A program made the translations under genes and the position numbers. This document shows positions 45,447 through 54,908 of a stretch of 64,000 bases of DNA, piece by piece. Origin of the DNA: Pseudalkalibacillus decolorationis (lineage in GTDB: Bacteria > Bacillota > Bacilli > Bacillales > Fictibacillaceae); NCBI RefSeq assembly GCF_024609785.1, contig NZ_JANHJQ010000002.1, positions 186,001 to 250,000 of the forward strand. The letters run 5' to 3'. The notes beneath the pieces are model-generated. The model searched no databases and was not told the DNA's origin. It saw only the letters and a list, made by a program, of their open reading frames with translations. Numbering within the stretch: position 1 is the stretch's first letter; each line of letters begins with the position of its first letter.

Positions 45447-45680
45447 CTAATTCGTTCGTAAGTGGATTGGATCTAGAGGCTTCTGGTTCTTTATAGATAC
45501 GGTGTAACCTAAGCTTTCAAGTCTTCGTAGAGAATACCGAACAATAGATTGCTGTCTTCGTTTATCAAAGTAATCTTCAACTAAGTCTACATACATTTCT
45601 TTTCGAGATGCTGTACGTCTATATAGTGCACCAAGATAGTCATTAGATCCAGGTGGATTCAAAAAAGAAGCCCTTTGTTT
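45447..45680 (-). pseudogene. Fragment of an unidentified protein, possibly transposase C-terminus
   Basis: The frame (upstream stop at about 45692) reads YIKQRASFLNPPGSNDYLG, then DLVEDYFDKRRQQSIVRYSL and RRLESLGYTVSIKNQKPL. The basic, helical tail resembles ends of IS transposases, but I cannot name a family. There is no ribosome site. Confidence 0.35.
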
Positions 45681-45977
45681 TATATACTAATGCTTTTATC
45701 CAATTATCCTCTGTTTATATTCAGAGGTTATGGTCACTGGATAACATTCTATTAATTATTCCCAGCAAATTAAAATACGGATGATATCCTATCAGAGCTT
45801 TCACTATTTGACTTTATAAGATTGGCTTTAAGGCAATAGACCCTTTATATCCTGTATCGACCCAAATCGACTTTGCTTAAGTAATTTTCTAGGGTAACTA
45901 AACCTATATGAATCGATTATACTTAACCGATTTATGTTCATTTTCTATCACCACCACAAGTGATACTCCAGCACCAT

Positions 45978-47047
45978 CTAATCTTCTATAAGCATTTCTG
46001 TTAATAACGATATAATACCATTATTATCCTCAACAGAGCTTATTGTGGTCCGAATCCCACCTTTAGTAGGATGAACGATATATCCTCTGTGAAACAGATA
46101 TTGAAAAACTTCTTCTAAGTTTTTATCTGGCTTGATATATATGAAGTTTCCTTGTGATGGATAGTACTGGACGTTGTATTCATCACAAAAGGAATAGTAT
46201 TGTTGTAGTCCCTTTTGGTTGACCAATGAACTTCTCTTTACAAATGTATTGTCTGTTAAGGCTGTTTGTGCCGCAATCTGTGCGAAACTAGAAGTATTAA
46301 ATGGTAGTCTGCAAACATCCAATTTCTCCATAAGCACTTCATTCCCAATAGCATAACCTATTCGAAATGAAGCAAGTCCATATGCTTTTGAAAACGTTCG
46401 TAACACGAGTGAATTTTTATATTCTCGTATGAGGCTTATCGACTCTGGAAAGTCGGTTACCGTAACATATTCATAATAGGCTTCATCTAGGATAACAAGT
46501 GTATCTTTTGGAATTTGTTCCAAAAAGCGACGTAGCTCTTTCTCATTGACATAAGTTCCTGTCGGATTATTCGGATTACAGATCCAAACGATGCTTGTAC
46601 GTTCATCAACAGCTTTTTGCATTCCCTCTAAATCATGACGTCCTTCCTTAAGGGGAACCTCACGTATTTCCACATTTTCAATAATGGCATGATGACGATA
46701 CTGTGGAAAAGTAAGTGAAGCCATAACGACATTCGTTTCCTCGGATAATAAACATCGACTAATTATTTGAATCATCTCATCTAAACCACTGCTAAATAAA
46801 AGCTGATTTTGTTTAACGCCTAAATGGTTTGCAACCTTTTCTCTCAATTGTCGAGCCCGGCTATCGGGGTAATGTGCATATTTAGAGAAAGCACTTAATG
46901 CTTCAGATACTTTTTCAGAACAACCAAAAGGATTTTCATTCGATGCTAGATTCACAATTTTTGTTAAACCAGTTTCCTTTTTTACCTCTTCAATTGATTT
47001 TCCAGGAACATATGGTTTTAATGTCAACAATTGTTTTTTACCTTCAT
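45978..47047 (-). CDS. hisC: Histidinol-phosphate aminotransferase; start region has an A6 frame shift
   Basis: This is a class II PLP aminotransferase of about 355 residues. It starts with LKPYVPGKSIEEVKKETGL, then NLASNENPFG, SGLDEMIQII, CNPNNPTGTYV, VILDEAYYEYV, the PLP lysine in LRTFSKAYGLASFRIGY and a C-terminal GIRTTISSVEDNN. The conserved frame is open beyond the gene, but the best start (ATG 47047, GGTGGAG upstream) is one base out of frame; one extra A in the run at 47034-47039 would give MKVKKQLLTLKPYVPG. A TTG at 47030 is a usable in-frame alternative. HisC also transaminates aromatic precursors, which fits its place beside aroK and DAHP synthase. Confidence 0.9.
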
Positions 47048-47306
47048 TACTTCTCCACCCTTGCTCTTTTTTTAAATGAATCAATACTCGCAAACTTAGA
47101 TGAATATCTATAGATGAACTTAATAAAACAACCTCGTGTTGTTTTTATGGAGTTTAACGTTTTCTCTGATCACTTCCATTTGGTCATTTCCGAACTGTTC
47201 GACAACAGCTTTTGGAAGTTCCCATGCTACAACTGCTTCAGCCACAACACTTGCAGACGGTACCGTACAACTGTCAGAACCTTAAACGGCTCTCCTTGGA
47301 ATCAAC

Positions 47307-47512
47307 ATGGCAAAATTCAAAGCTTATTCCGTAGAACAAGGAGAACTCGTTCCGTCTTATTTGAGCGAATGGGTACCAGACAATCACTTAGTTCGGTTGA
47401 TCAGCGCCTTGTAGATGAATTGGACCTCCCTTCCATTACGGATGTCTATTCTGCTCGTGGAGGAGAAGCTTACCATCCTGCCCTGTTATTAAAATTATGG
47501 TTTTACGGCTAA
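47307..47512 (+). pseudogene. IS1182-like transposase, N-terminal fragment, frameshifted
   Basis: MAKFKAYSVEQGELVPSYLS, then EWVPDNHLVRLIS, is the typical N-terminus of IS1182-family transposases. A stop follows, and the next frame continues RLVDELDLPSITDVYSARGG and AYHPALLLKLWFYG before another stop. Nothing of the catalytic domain follows. Confidence 0.8.
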
Positions 47513-48013
47513 GAAGCACTCCTTTTTTAAAGTCAAATGAAGCGGGGGTGGTCCAGATCTATCTATTCACCGTGGTTTGGAATAATGCAATTCGAAAGGC
47601 TTGTGAAACTCTTGTTAATACTACCTATTTCTCTATATCGAAGTTTGAAAAATTATTAGACATACACTTCATATTTCATAACGCATTCATTGAGGTAGGA
47701 ATGTATTAATTTTAGCTTGGATCAAGGATAGTTATAACTATGAAAGACAAAAAGTAATCGTGATTGTACCTCTTCAATGAATTTCTCCGAATAAATATCT
47801 ACAACGAAGATTTCAATTATCAAAGCCTTGTTTCGCTTATTGTTAATCACCTTTACTTGCACAATTTTTATTGTTTACACATACAGTAGCAGTAGGCTTT
47901 TGTGGTCAATTGTATTAAATCCACAGAAAGAAGTACTAGTTAACTTCTACATATGTGTTACTCGGAAGCCTTGAACTATTATCAATACCGAGACTAGAGG
48001 GAGTGGAAAAATT
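47513..48013. other. About 500 bp without a supported gene
   Basis: A/T-rich DNA between the IS fragment and DAHP synthase. No leader peptide, T-box or terminator was recognised upstream of the aromatic gene. Confidence 0.45.
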
Positions 48014-49090
48014 GTGTCAAATGAATTAGAAGTAATACGTACAGAGATAGAAGAACTTAGCTTAAAAATTTTAGATCTTTTAAACCAAAGAGGAGTACTT
48101 GCCCAAAAAATTGGTAGGATCAAGAAGATGAAAGGTACACAGCGTTTTGATCCTGTCCGTGAGCGGAGTCTTCTTGACTTAATAGCTGAAAACAATAAGG
48201 GTCCTTTTGACACTCCTACCCTTCAACATATTTTCAAAAGTATTTTCCAAGCAAGCTTGGAACTACAAGAAGGAGATAACCGAAAAGAACTTCTGGTATC
48301 AAGAAAACGAAAACCAAACAATACTGTCATCAAAATTAAAGATGAACTGATTGGTGATGGGAATCCACATTTTGTAATAGGTCCTTGCGCAGTTGAAAGT
48401 GAGGAGCAGGTCCGGTGTGTGGCAAAAGTAATAAAAGATCATGGAATAACCTTAATTCGGGGTGGCGCTTTTAAACCTAGAACTTCCCCATATGATTTTC
48501 AGGGACTCGGCTTTGAAGGTTTAAAGATCTTACGGCAGGTAGCTGATAAATATAATCTTGCGGTGGTCAGTGAAATACTGAATCCCAATGATCTGGAAAA
48601 AGCTATGGATTATGTAGACGTGATTCAAATAGGTTCACGAAATATGCAGAATTTTGAATTATTAAAAGCAGCAGGACTGGTAAATAAGCCAATCTTATTA
48701 AAGCGTGGATTGTCTGCAACAATTGAAGAATTCATGTATGCTGCCGAATATATCATTGAAAAAGGAAATGATCAAATCATACTTTGTGAGAGAGGGATTA
48801 GAACATACGAACGAGCTACTAGAAATACACTTGATATAACCGCAGTTCCTATTCTCAAAAAAGAGACACACTTGCCTGTATTTGTGGATGTAACTCATTC
48901 AACTGGACGAAAAGATTTAGTCCTTCCTGCTGCTCGGGCAGCACTTGCTATAGGAGCCGATGGAGTCATGGCAGAGGTCCATCCTGATCCCCCTATAGCT
49001 TTATCTGACCCTGCTCAACAAATGAATATTCCTGAGTTCAACAACTTCATGAATAAGTTAAAAAGCAAATCAGACGATTTTAATCTCTAA
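48014..49090 (+). CDS. aroA: Bifunctional chorismate mutase / 3-deoxy-7-phosphoheptulonate synthase
   Basis: This is a 358-residue fusion. The N-terminal AroQ chorismate mutase (1-90) has [20 protein letters not shown] and IGRIKKMKG. The C-terminal DAHP synthase type Ibeta has [54 protein letters not shown] and [13 protein letters not shown]. The N-terminal domain is the site of feedback control by prephenate/chorismate in Bacillus. It catalyses the first step of the shikimate pathway. The start is GTG at 48014 with AGGGAGTGG upstream. It heads the plus-strand half of the aromatic cluster, followed by wrecked pheA. Confidence 0.95.
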   Translation: MSNELEVIRTEIEELSLKILDLLNQRGVLAQKIGRIKKMKGTQRFDPVRERSLLDLIAENNKGPFDTPTLQHIFKSIFQASLELQEGDNRKELLVSRKRKPNNTVIKIKDELIGDGNPHFVIGPCAVESEEQVRCVAKVIKDHGITLIRGGAFKPRTSPYDFQGLGFEGLKILRQVADKYNLAVVSEILNPNDLEKAMDYVDVIQIGSRNMQNFELLKAAGLVNKPILLKRGLSATIEEFMYAAEYIIEKGNDQIILCERGIRTYERATRNTLDITAVPILKKETHLPVFVDVTHSTGRKDLVLPAARAALAIGADGVMAEVHPDPPIALSDPAQQMNIPEFNNFMNKLKSKSDDFNL

Positions 49091-49153
49091 TAGAAAAATT
49101 ACAGCGCTGTATTGGTATTGATTAAAGTTTACATATAGGAGGAAAGAATATTA

Positions 49154-49363
49154 TGAATTCTGTCGGCTTTTTGAGGTCCAAGTGGAACATTTTACAATTA
49201 GCGGCGCAAAAGGTATTCCCCAATGAAATTCTTCAACCATACCCTACTATCGTCGAATGCATGGAAGATGCTATGCATGGCAAAATAGACTTTGCGATAG
49301 TACCTTTAGAAAATTAGATTGAAGGGTCTATCCCTATGACTATCGATTATTTATTTCATCAAT
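49154..49363 (+). pseudogene. pheA: Prephenate dehydratase remnant
   Basis: AGGAGGAAAG stands before an ATG. The frame reads VGFLRSKWNILQLAAQKVFP, then ECMEDAMHGKIDFAIVPLEN, a TAG, and IEGSIPMTIDYLFHQ before a second stop. Prephenate dehydratases have VPLENSIEGSV at this point, so a serine codon became TAG. Near the start, GPSGTF is readable only in the +1 frame, so there is a frameshift too. Only about 65 of 270 codons remain. It follows DAHP synthase by 63 bp, the natural order of an aromatic operon. Confidence 0.88.
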
Positions 49364-49533
49364 AAGCCTAATTAGAGGTCGGCTTTTTCCGATTGATCTC
49401 ATCTTTGAATTAAAGAATCATTTTAACTGTCAGAAAAACTATGGTTTAAAAAAGCAGCACTTACATATATTCAATAAGTGATAATTTTAAGTAAACCCTC
49501 TTCTTTGAACAAATATTGAAAGGTGGCTTAAAA

Positions 49534-49686
49534 ATGGGAGATCAAACAATGTTTGAGGGTTTGTATAGAAGGCTTGCTATCGAATTCCAAATAACCTTAA
49601 ACCGGCCTTTACTTGAAGATGAAAAAAACTTTATTGAATGGCTTTCAAAGAAGGCTATCGAAGAATATAAAAAGATTCCAATATAA
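49534..49686 (+). CDS. Small protein paired with YjcZ copy 2, unknown
   Basis: This 50-residue protein begins MGDQTMFEGLYRRLAIEFQI and ends FIEWLSKKAIEEYKKIPI. It is a paralogue of the product at 40247-40396 and about 60-65 percent identical by eye. AAAGGTGG precedes the ATG. The two paralogues and the shared position upstream of YjcZ suggest a two-gene unit. Confidence 0.75.
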   Translation: MGDQTMFEGLYRRLAIEFQITLNRPLLEDEKNFIEWLSKKAIEEYKKIPI

Positions 49687-49809
49687 CAATAACATATCAA
49701 AAATATACTTATTCACCAATACAATAGTCCTGTCCACTGCTGATTTTTTTCATAGCATACTAAGGGAAGAGGATAACTCTTTCAATAAATGTTGATGGTG
49801 GTGAAAAAT

Positions 49810-49920
49810 ATGTCAGGTTATGGTGGACGTGGTTCTGGATTTGCATTGATTGTTGTGTTGTTTATTCTACTCATTATTGTTGGGGTAGCTTTCGTTGAGG
49901 ATGATAAGCGTGATTATTAA
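49810..49920 (+). CDS. YjcZ-family small sporulation membrane protein (copy 2)
   Basis: This is a 36-residue protein, identical to copy 1 apart from K30 to E. Its single helix is FALIVVLFILLIIVGVAF. GATGGTGGTG precedes the ATG. Confidence 0.85.
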   Translation: MSGYGGRGSGFALIVVLFILLIIVGVAFVEDDKRDY

Positions 49921-50111
49921 TATTTAACCCTTTACCCAAATCATAGATCTCCAGCACTCTCTCTTTTCCACGATAGCCATAGGATATCGTTTTTTTTATT
50001 TCAATTATGAAAGAAGCTCACTTCAAACGAGATAGACTTGGAGGACATTACTAATTTTGTTGAGGATTTGTCCCAGTAATAAATTAAGTGATAACAGATT
50101 AGTACTTATTC

Positions 50112-50147
50112 CATTAAGGGGTAACGCCATGTCGTTACCCCTTAATG
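50112..50147. repeat. 15-bp perfect inverted repeat
   Basis: CATTAAGGGGTAACG and CGTTACCCCTTAATG flank a CCATGT loop. There is no clear T-run on either side. It lies between convergent YjcZ copies 2 and 3 and may act as a shared terminator. Confidence 0.65.
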
Positions 50148-50247
50148 ATAAAAAGAAGTTCTTACCTAACAAAAAAGAAGCATGTCTCACTACAGCGATT
50201 CTGAGAACAACGTTTTAAATTCCGTTGTCTCCTTATTTGTCATTAAA

Positions 50248-50382
50248 TTAATAATACTTTTTATCATCAAACATGGCTGCCCCAACAATAATAAGCAAGA
50301 TAAACAATACTACAATTAACGCAAAGCCATTATTATCTCTTTTGCGACCAAAGTCGCCACCGAAGTTACCGAAACCACTCAT
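50248..50382 (-). CDS. YjcZ-family small sporulation membrane protein (copy 3)
   Basis: This is a 44-residue protein: a Gly/Phe-rich start MSGFGNFGGDFGRKRDNNG, the helix FALIVVLFILLIIVGAAM, and the tail FDDKKYY. AAGGTGGTGA precedes the ATG. The helix core is nearly identical to copies 1 and 2 while the ends differ. Confidence 0.85.
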   Translation of the reverse strand: MSGFGNFGGDFGRKRDNNGFALIVVLFILLIIVGAAMFDDKKYY

Positions 50383-50894
50383 AATATCACCACCTTTTTA
50401 GTCGATACCATATTTTATGAAGGTGGATGACAAATTGGAAAGACTAACGACTAGGAAGAACAAAAAAAGCCAAGAAGAAAATCCTCGACTTAAATTTGAC
50501 AATTAAATTATTAAGTCAAACACAAACCGATACCGAAAATGTAGCTCAACTAGTTTCGAATTTATTAGATTTGGTATCAACTAGTTTAGATTGCTTGAAG
50601 TTTGCATTGTTTACGAAGGTCGTTAACCATTTTTTTGTTTATTGTCCAGGTGTAATTCTTTAAGTTGCGTATATTAACCCAATCATTCCTCCGGTGGAAG
50701 TGTACAGCAAATGTCCAAGAACTAATAGGATTCTGATGCCTTTTAAGAGTTTCCAGCCTCCCTGAGGTTAACAAGGTATACTTTATGTTTAGAGGTAAAC
50801 GTTTCAGCAAAGTAATCACCACTATTATTAAATTCAATAATGGTGAGTGACACAAACTGGAGTACGGACTCAAAATCACTGAATTTTATACTCT

Positions 50895-51048
50895 ATGAAT
50901 AACAAACGTATAGCCTCCTAGTTTTGTCTATACTAACTCAGTAATAGTTTCATAGAATGTTCATACGAAGATTAACTCAAAGTTGTTATCCTAGTATCAG
51001 CTAATAATCTATACCTCTTTGCCCCCGCGAAGAACGGGAGTTTTTTTC
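50895..51048 (+). ncRNA. Candidate small RNA or leader ending in a terminator (copy A)
   Basis: A non-coding stretch of about 150 nt shared with the minus strand of 59553-59705 ends in GCCCCCGC..CGGGAGTTTTTTT. Homology of a non-coding leader plus terminator in two diverged copies suggests a functional transcript. The hairpin of this copy is weaker than its twin. Confidence 0.35.
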
Positions 51049-51131
51049 ACATATTGAAACTGCCGTTACAAGTTGTCCATCTCTTACATAGATTATTGAT
51101 ATAGATTTTTGAAAGAAAAGGAGCCAGTGCA

Positions 51132-51272
51132 GTGGGAGAGATTATTCCTTGGGAACTATTTGAAAAATACAGGAAAAACAACCAAAAAAAACAGGAAAAA
51201 TCCGTGACAGTAAATGATTTAGTTAACGAGCTGATACTACACCTTCTTAGATTTTGGACAAAAAACACCTAA
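51132..51272 (+). CDS. Small charged protein of 46 residues, unknown
   Basis: GTG start with AAGGAG eight bases upstream; the product reads MGEIIPWELFEKYRKNNQKK and continues QEKSVTVNDLVNELILHLLR. It is not recognised. A twin at 59471 (minus) starts with ATG but has a stop at codon 19. It is closed by a terminator right at its stop. Confidence 0.6.
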   Translation: MGEIIPWELFEKYRKNNQKKQEKSVTVNDLVNELILHLLRFWTKNT

Positions 51273-51299
51273 ATTCACTTGAAATCTAGGTGTTTTTTG
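51261..51299 (+). terminator. Terminator of the 46-residue gene
   Basis: AAAAACACCTA/TAGGTGTTTTTT hairpin overlapping the stop codon. Confidence 0.85.
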
Positions 51300-51842
51300 A
51301 TTTAAAAAAGAAATTATGTTTCATTTCAACTGCCCTTTATAACCCTATTAGGGGTAATTACAGGGTTGCTGCTCTAGTCCGTCAGATGTTTTACATAAAA
51401 TACCTTTTTCGCTGAAAAAGTTCCTAGAATCGAAGTATTGATTCGGAATTTTTTGATTAGAAAATTGAATGTTTGCTTGAGAGGTTTAGATACGTATTTT
51501 TAACATAGTTCCGTTTCGATAATAAAATCGGAACTTGTGAACCTTAAGAATCATTATATCAATGATTACAATTTTTGTAATTACTTTGCGGGTGGCTTCG
51601 CTGGTACTGCCCCTAACAGAATCAGGTATGTCCTTTACGGCTTCTTTAACTGAACTCCCTGTATCTATCCCTGTATCTAAATTAGGGAAACAGAAATGAA
51701 ATATCTCCGTATTAGTTTAATAAGGGGATAGCAAGAATTCTTCACCAATACTTTTTTTGCCACTTCTACAGTAGGTGACCATTTGGGGTGCTATGGGAAA
51801 CACCAAGGTTCCCCCTCTTTCTGGTCTTTATGTAAAAATTTG
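51300..51842. other. About 540 bp without a supported gene
   Basis: The GGGGTAAT..CAGGGTTGCTGCTC segment at 51348-51380 resembles the GGGG-leading repeats at 41600 and 42034. On the minus strand 51560-51690 reads DTGSSVKEAVKDIPDSVRGS in an open frame without a start, a possible decayed gene. Confidence 0.4.
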
Positions 51843-52094
51843 CTAGTGATTCTTGGTTAGGTATGTTCTGATGATTTCCTCGATTAACTCATCACGTTCA
51901 ATTTTTTTAATGATATTTCTTGCATTTTTATGACGAGGAATATAAGCAGGGTCACCTGAAAGGAGGTAACCAGTAATTTGGTTGATAGGATTATATCCCT
52001 TTTCTTGTAACGCATCATACACCTCGGAAAGAATTTCAGTAACGAGAGCGTGGTAGGGATCCTTGTCAAATTCAATTTTTTTCGTTTGATCCAT
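51843..52094 (-). CDS. IreB-family (UPF0297) regulatory phosphoprotein, second paralogue
   Basis: This is an 83-residue protein. The conserved block is [20 protein letters not shown] followed by [13 protein letters not shown] and [10 protein letters not shown], diagnostic of IreB/YrzL. IreB-type proteins in Firmicutes are targets of PASTA Ser/Thr kinases. The N-terminus ([18 protein letters not shown]) differs from the usual core-genome protein. The core gene normally sits with ruvX (yrrK) and alaS; here it stands alone in a transposon-rich region. ATG 52094 has AAGGA upstream; the longer frame to 52175 is not needed. Four 20-bp tandem repeats lie 100-180 bp upstream. Confidence 0.88.
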   Translation of the reverse strand: MDQTKKIEFDKDPYHALVTEILSEVYDALQEKGYNPINQITGYLLSGDPAYIPRHKNARNIIKKIERDELIEEIIRTYLTKNH

Positions 52095-52196
52095 AGTCTC
52101 AATCCTTTTTGAATTATGATGTACCCTATTTTGTAGGTAATTAAACATACATATTTTGGATAGACTGCACTTCACCGTAGTTGTAGATTTAAAACA

Positions 52197-52276
52197 AAGT
52201 CGCGATGTTTGTTAAAAAGACGCGATGTTTAAAATAAAGTCACGACGTTTATAAAAAAGATGCGAAGCATTGCTCC
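52197..52276. repeat. Four 20-bp tandem repeats upstream of the IreB-like gene
   Basis: Units start at 52197, 52217, 52237 and 52257, each beginning AAAG, with the core TCGCGATGTTT in the first and decay toward the last. The spacing of exactly 20 bp, about two helical turns, suits cooperative protein binding. Confidence 0.65.
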
Positions 52277-52312
52277 CTTTGGATGTCCTTTGTCTAAAGG
52301 GGCTTTTTATGG
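52272..52312 (+). terminator. Terminator-like hairpin
   Basis: CTCCCTTT/AAAGGGG with CTTTTTATGG following. No plus-strand gene is seen upstream. Confidence 0.45.
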
Positions 52313-52455
52313 TGAAAATAATATAATGATATTCCATTAAAGGACCATATTGCGGAATAAAGGGGCTAGAGCAAAAACGTTAATGTTCCAAGTTGTTTAA
52401 CATCAGTAAGCAATTTTTTTAAAACAGTTTTCTTTATTTATCGAACATTGGATGC

Positions 52456-53559
52456 TTAGTACGAACCAGAATTCCCCCTCTTTTTTCTTAGCATGGCCAC
52501 CCCTAACAAAACTAATGGAAGAAAAAGTCCGTAAGTCAAGGAATAAGGTGTCCATATCGTTTTAATAAATTGTTTGAAATAGACGATATTTGGAAAGTCC
52601 ACAATAGAAAGAACAATTATGATGATACCCAAAGGAAAAGTCAAAAAACGATAATCTTTTAGTTTGAACGTTTGTGCAAATATTAAAGTAGAAGCATAAA
52701 AAGTAATCGCCATCTTAAAATAAACCGTAATAAACCAAATGAATGCCATGATCGCTTCGACCCGTTGGAAAAGGTCGCCAATATTTATTTTTCTTGCTAA
52801 TGAATAACTTGGATACATTTGTCTTGTGGATTGATCAGCACCAAGAACTGCAATACTTAAAAATGTGATGACAATTAAAAACACACCACCGATCAGTGTA
52901 CCAAGTAAATAGAATTTTTTGACTTCCTTTTTTCGGTTGATATAGGGATATAATATTAAAAACACTTCAAGTTGCAGGAAAGGAAGGCCGAGAAATTGAA
53001 AAGCACCTGAAACAATGGGTTTTACCTCTTCACCTATAGGCTGTATTTTTTCAACCTCAATATGCGGGGAAATCGAAATCACTAAAATAAAAAAAAGCAA
53101 TATAAACCATGGAAAGAAAATCTCCGATGCACGAGCAATCGGTTCAATTCTTAGTCTTACACCCATAATAATAATGGATAAAAAAATAATATGTATGGCT
53201 TGAATTGGTGTCTCAGGCATAATTTGCGTTGTCATAAAATCCCCTATTAATCGAAGCAATCCGGCTGTATGCTCAAAAAAATAAAAAAAGAATAGAAGGG
53301 AAACGACTTTTCCTATCCATTTACCTAAAATCTCCTCACTATATTGTGCTAAAGTCATGTCAGGAAAACGGCTGCCGAGAGCGTTGTATAACATTACCAA
53401 GGACAGTGACAATACGAGGCCGAGAATAGCTGCGATCCAAGCATCCTGTTTCGCTTCCGAGGCAAGTTGTGATGGTACAACTAAGATACTGCCGCCAACA
53501 ATGAATAAAATAAGCAATATCGTAAACTGCCTTACAGATATTTTCCCATTCTCAAGCAT
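52456..53559 (-). CDS. Orphan spore germination permease, GerAB/B3 type
   Basis: This is a 367-residue APC-superfamily protein with ten helices. It has the GerAB features ISVRQFTILLILFIVGGSIL, VPSQLASEAKQDAWIAAILG, RIEPIARASEIFFPWF and RVEAIMAFIWFITVYFK. In a full germinant receptor it works with a GerAA and a GerAC protein at the spore inner membrane. Neither gene is next to it, so it is an orphan that may pair with subunits elsewhere. The ribosome site is weak (AGTAGGTC). Confidence 0.9.
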   Translation of the reverse strand: MLENGKISVRQFTILLILFIVGGSILVVPSQLASEAKQDAWIAAILGLVLSLSLVMLYNALGSRFPDMTLAQYSEEILGKWIGKVVSLLFFFYFFEHTAGLLRLIGDFMTTQIMPETPIQAIHIIFLSIIIMGVRLRIEPIARASEIFFPWFILLFFILVISISPHIEVEKIQPIGEEVKPIVSGAFQFLGLPFLQLEVFLILYPYINRKKEVKKFYLLGTLIGGVFLIVITFLSIAVLGADQSTRQMYPSYSLARKINIGDLFQRVEAIMAFIWFITVYFKMAITFYASTLIFAQTFKLKDYRFLTFPLGIIIIVLSIVDFPNIVYFKQFIKTIWTPYSLTYGLFLPLVLLGVAMLRKKRGNSGSY

Positions 53560-54112
53560 TTTTAAGACCTACTTTCAACTTAAACTATTCTCTAATCTCA
53601 TTCTGTTCTAGATCTAAATGATTCATACGCCTATAAGCTTAATAAACTAAAGGGCACAATTGTTTCTATAAGCTCGGGCCGGCTTTAACAGCTTTTAATA
53701 ATATTATTGATCTTCAAGAATCGGGCGCGCGCGACAAGTTCTGTTATAATGTCAACATCAATTGAAAATCCCTCAAAATAATCAGTTGAATATTCCCCGA
53801 AAAGGGGAATAAAGGGGGTGCCCCCTAGGGGGCGAATGAATTAACTGTTCGAATATCACCTGTTTAATCGGTTTTTCTTAATCGGAAAGCATCTCTTCAT
53901 TCAATTAAATGGCTTTGGTACCCGTCACACCCGACCACTTTGTTTGAGTTAATTTGGACATTGTCTAGGATCTCTAATACGGCTCTCCCTGTCCGCTTTA
54001 CCCACTACCTAGTAGTTTAATGCTTTTTGTTTGGTCGCCTTTCGAATGAGTGCTCCAATAAACATATAAACTAAGCAACAAATAGCCCCAAGCTAGGCCG
54101 ACCTTCAAGAAG
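53560..54112. other. About 550 bp without a supported gene
   Basis: It contains a G/C-rich block with GGGGGTGCCCCC-TA-GGGGGCG (53813-53835) and GGGCGCGCGCG at 53725, unlike the flanks. No ORF of interest. Confidence 0.45.
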
Positions 54113-54313
54113 GATCATGGAGAACAAAAACATTTGGAAAACATGATCCCGTAGAACAAAATGCAATAGAAGGGAAATTTGGAAGGGCAAGTGCAGCTAT
54201 GGGCTTGGTCTTATTCGAGCACGCCTTCCACAAACGAATGAATCCGTGATCGCCCTCCAATTCCTCGTAATGAACTTGGAGCACTCCCACGGAAAGGTTT
54301 TACGTACTACTTA
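54113..54313 (+). pseudogene. IS5-like transposase, C-terminal fragment, frameshifted
   Basis: The frame reads KTFGKHDPVEQNAIEGKFGR then ASAAMGL, and the +1 frame continues RARLPQTNESVIALQFLVMN and LEHSHGKVLRTT. EGKFG..., the ARL..TSE segment and FLVMNLE are the end of IS5/IS1182-type DDE transposases. Only the last 65 codons or so remain. Confidence 0.75.
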
Positions 54314-54572
54314 ACAAAAAATGGAAACAGTTTAAAGAAAATGATGGAGCCAAGCGCAACACCTGTTAATCCACCTAGAAAGCCACCAGCAAAAGAACCT
54401 CCCCCCATAAAAACATGCTACATCCAGGCAACGAATGATCTGGGCCATCATACCGAGGGCCATCTATAGGGGCTAGATATACATGTTCATGGTCGACATG
54501 GTCAATTATCCCTTTATAAACATGACCATCACAACATCTAATTTCAACTGCTTCACCAATATTTTTAAATGA
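54307..54572 (-). pseudogene. Sporulation-type small protein, frameshifted
   Basis: One frame reads FKNIGEAVEIRCCDGHVYKG, then IIDHVDHEHVYLAPIDGPRY, and breaks. Another continues MGGGSFAGGFLGGLTGVALG and SIIFFKLFPFFVK before a stop at 54307. This order (an Sm-like strand block, then a Gly-rich and hydrophobic end) occurs in small Bacillus spore-associated proteins as I recall them. The 33-codon second part alone has no ribosome site. Confidence 0.55.
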
Positions 54573-54908
54573 AAATAATGTTCAGACAGTTTTTATCCTA
54601 CTTCAAGGTCTTCCATATTAGGTTATGTTGAAAGACATTTTTGGTAAAGGATATGTATCGAGAATGAGTGAATTCCATTTTGAACTTTCTTATGCTTTAT
54701 AGTTAGTAATGGTAATTATTTCCGAATTAGAAATTGATCCAAACCAAGGGAACGAATTATTTAAAATGTTTGATGAGAATCCATACTCAAAAACAAACAA
54801 ACATTGTTTGCCTATTCTAATTCTACACGAATATCTTGTACAAATTTTAAACTTCAACATACATTATGGTGAGGAAATCCTAAAAATTAGAGAAAAGGAG
54901 AGAAAGGT

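Larger units (their letters stand above)
49530..50000. repeat. Inverted duplication I, right arm
   Basis: Mirror of 39925-40400 (see that entry). It carries the 50-residue gene and YjcZ copy 2 on the plus strand, and the homology continues past the YjcZ stop through CCCTTTACCCAAATCATAGA. Confidence 0.9.
50878..51272. repeat. Inverted duplication II, left arm
   Basis: It matches the reverse complement of 59330-59720 along its length, including a leader (CTCAGTAAT-GTTTCATAGAATGTT), a terminator and the 46-residue gene start. The arms are about 8.1 kb apart. Confidence 0.88.

Noticed and set aside
47513-48013. T-box or aromatic leader upstream of DAHP synthase
   Set aside because: Searched by eye for the T-box GGTGG-ACC motif and for a leader peptide rich in aromatic codons; neither was seen.
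50586-50879. 97-codon minus-strand ORF
   Set aside because: No ribosome site, no recognisable motif, A/T-rich shadow composition.
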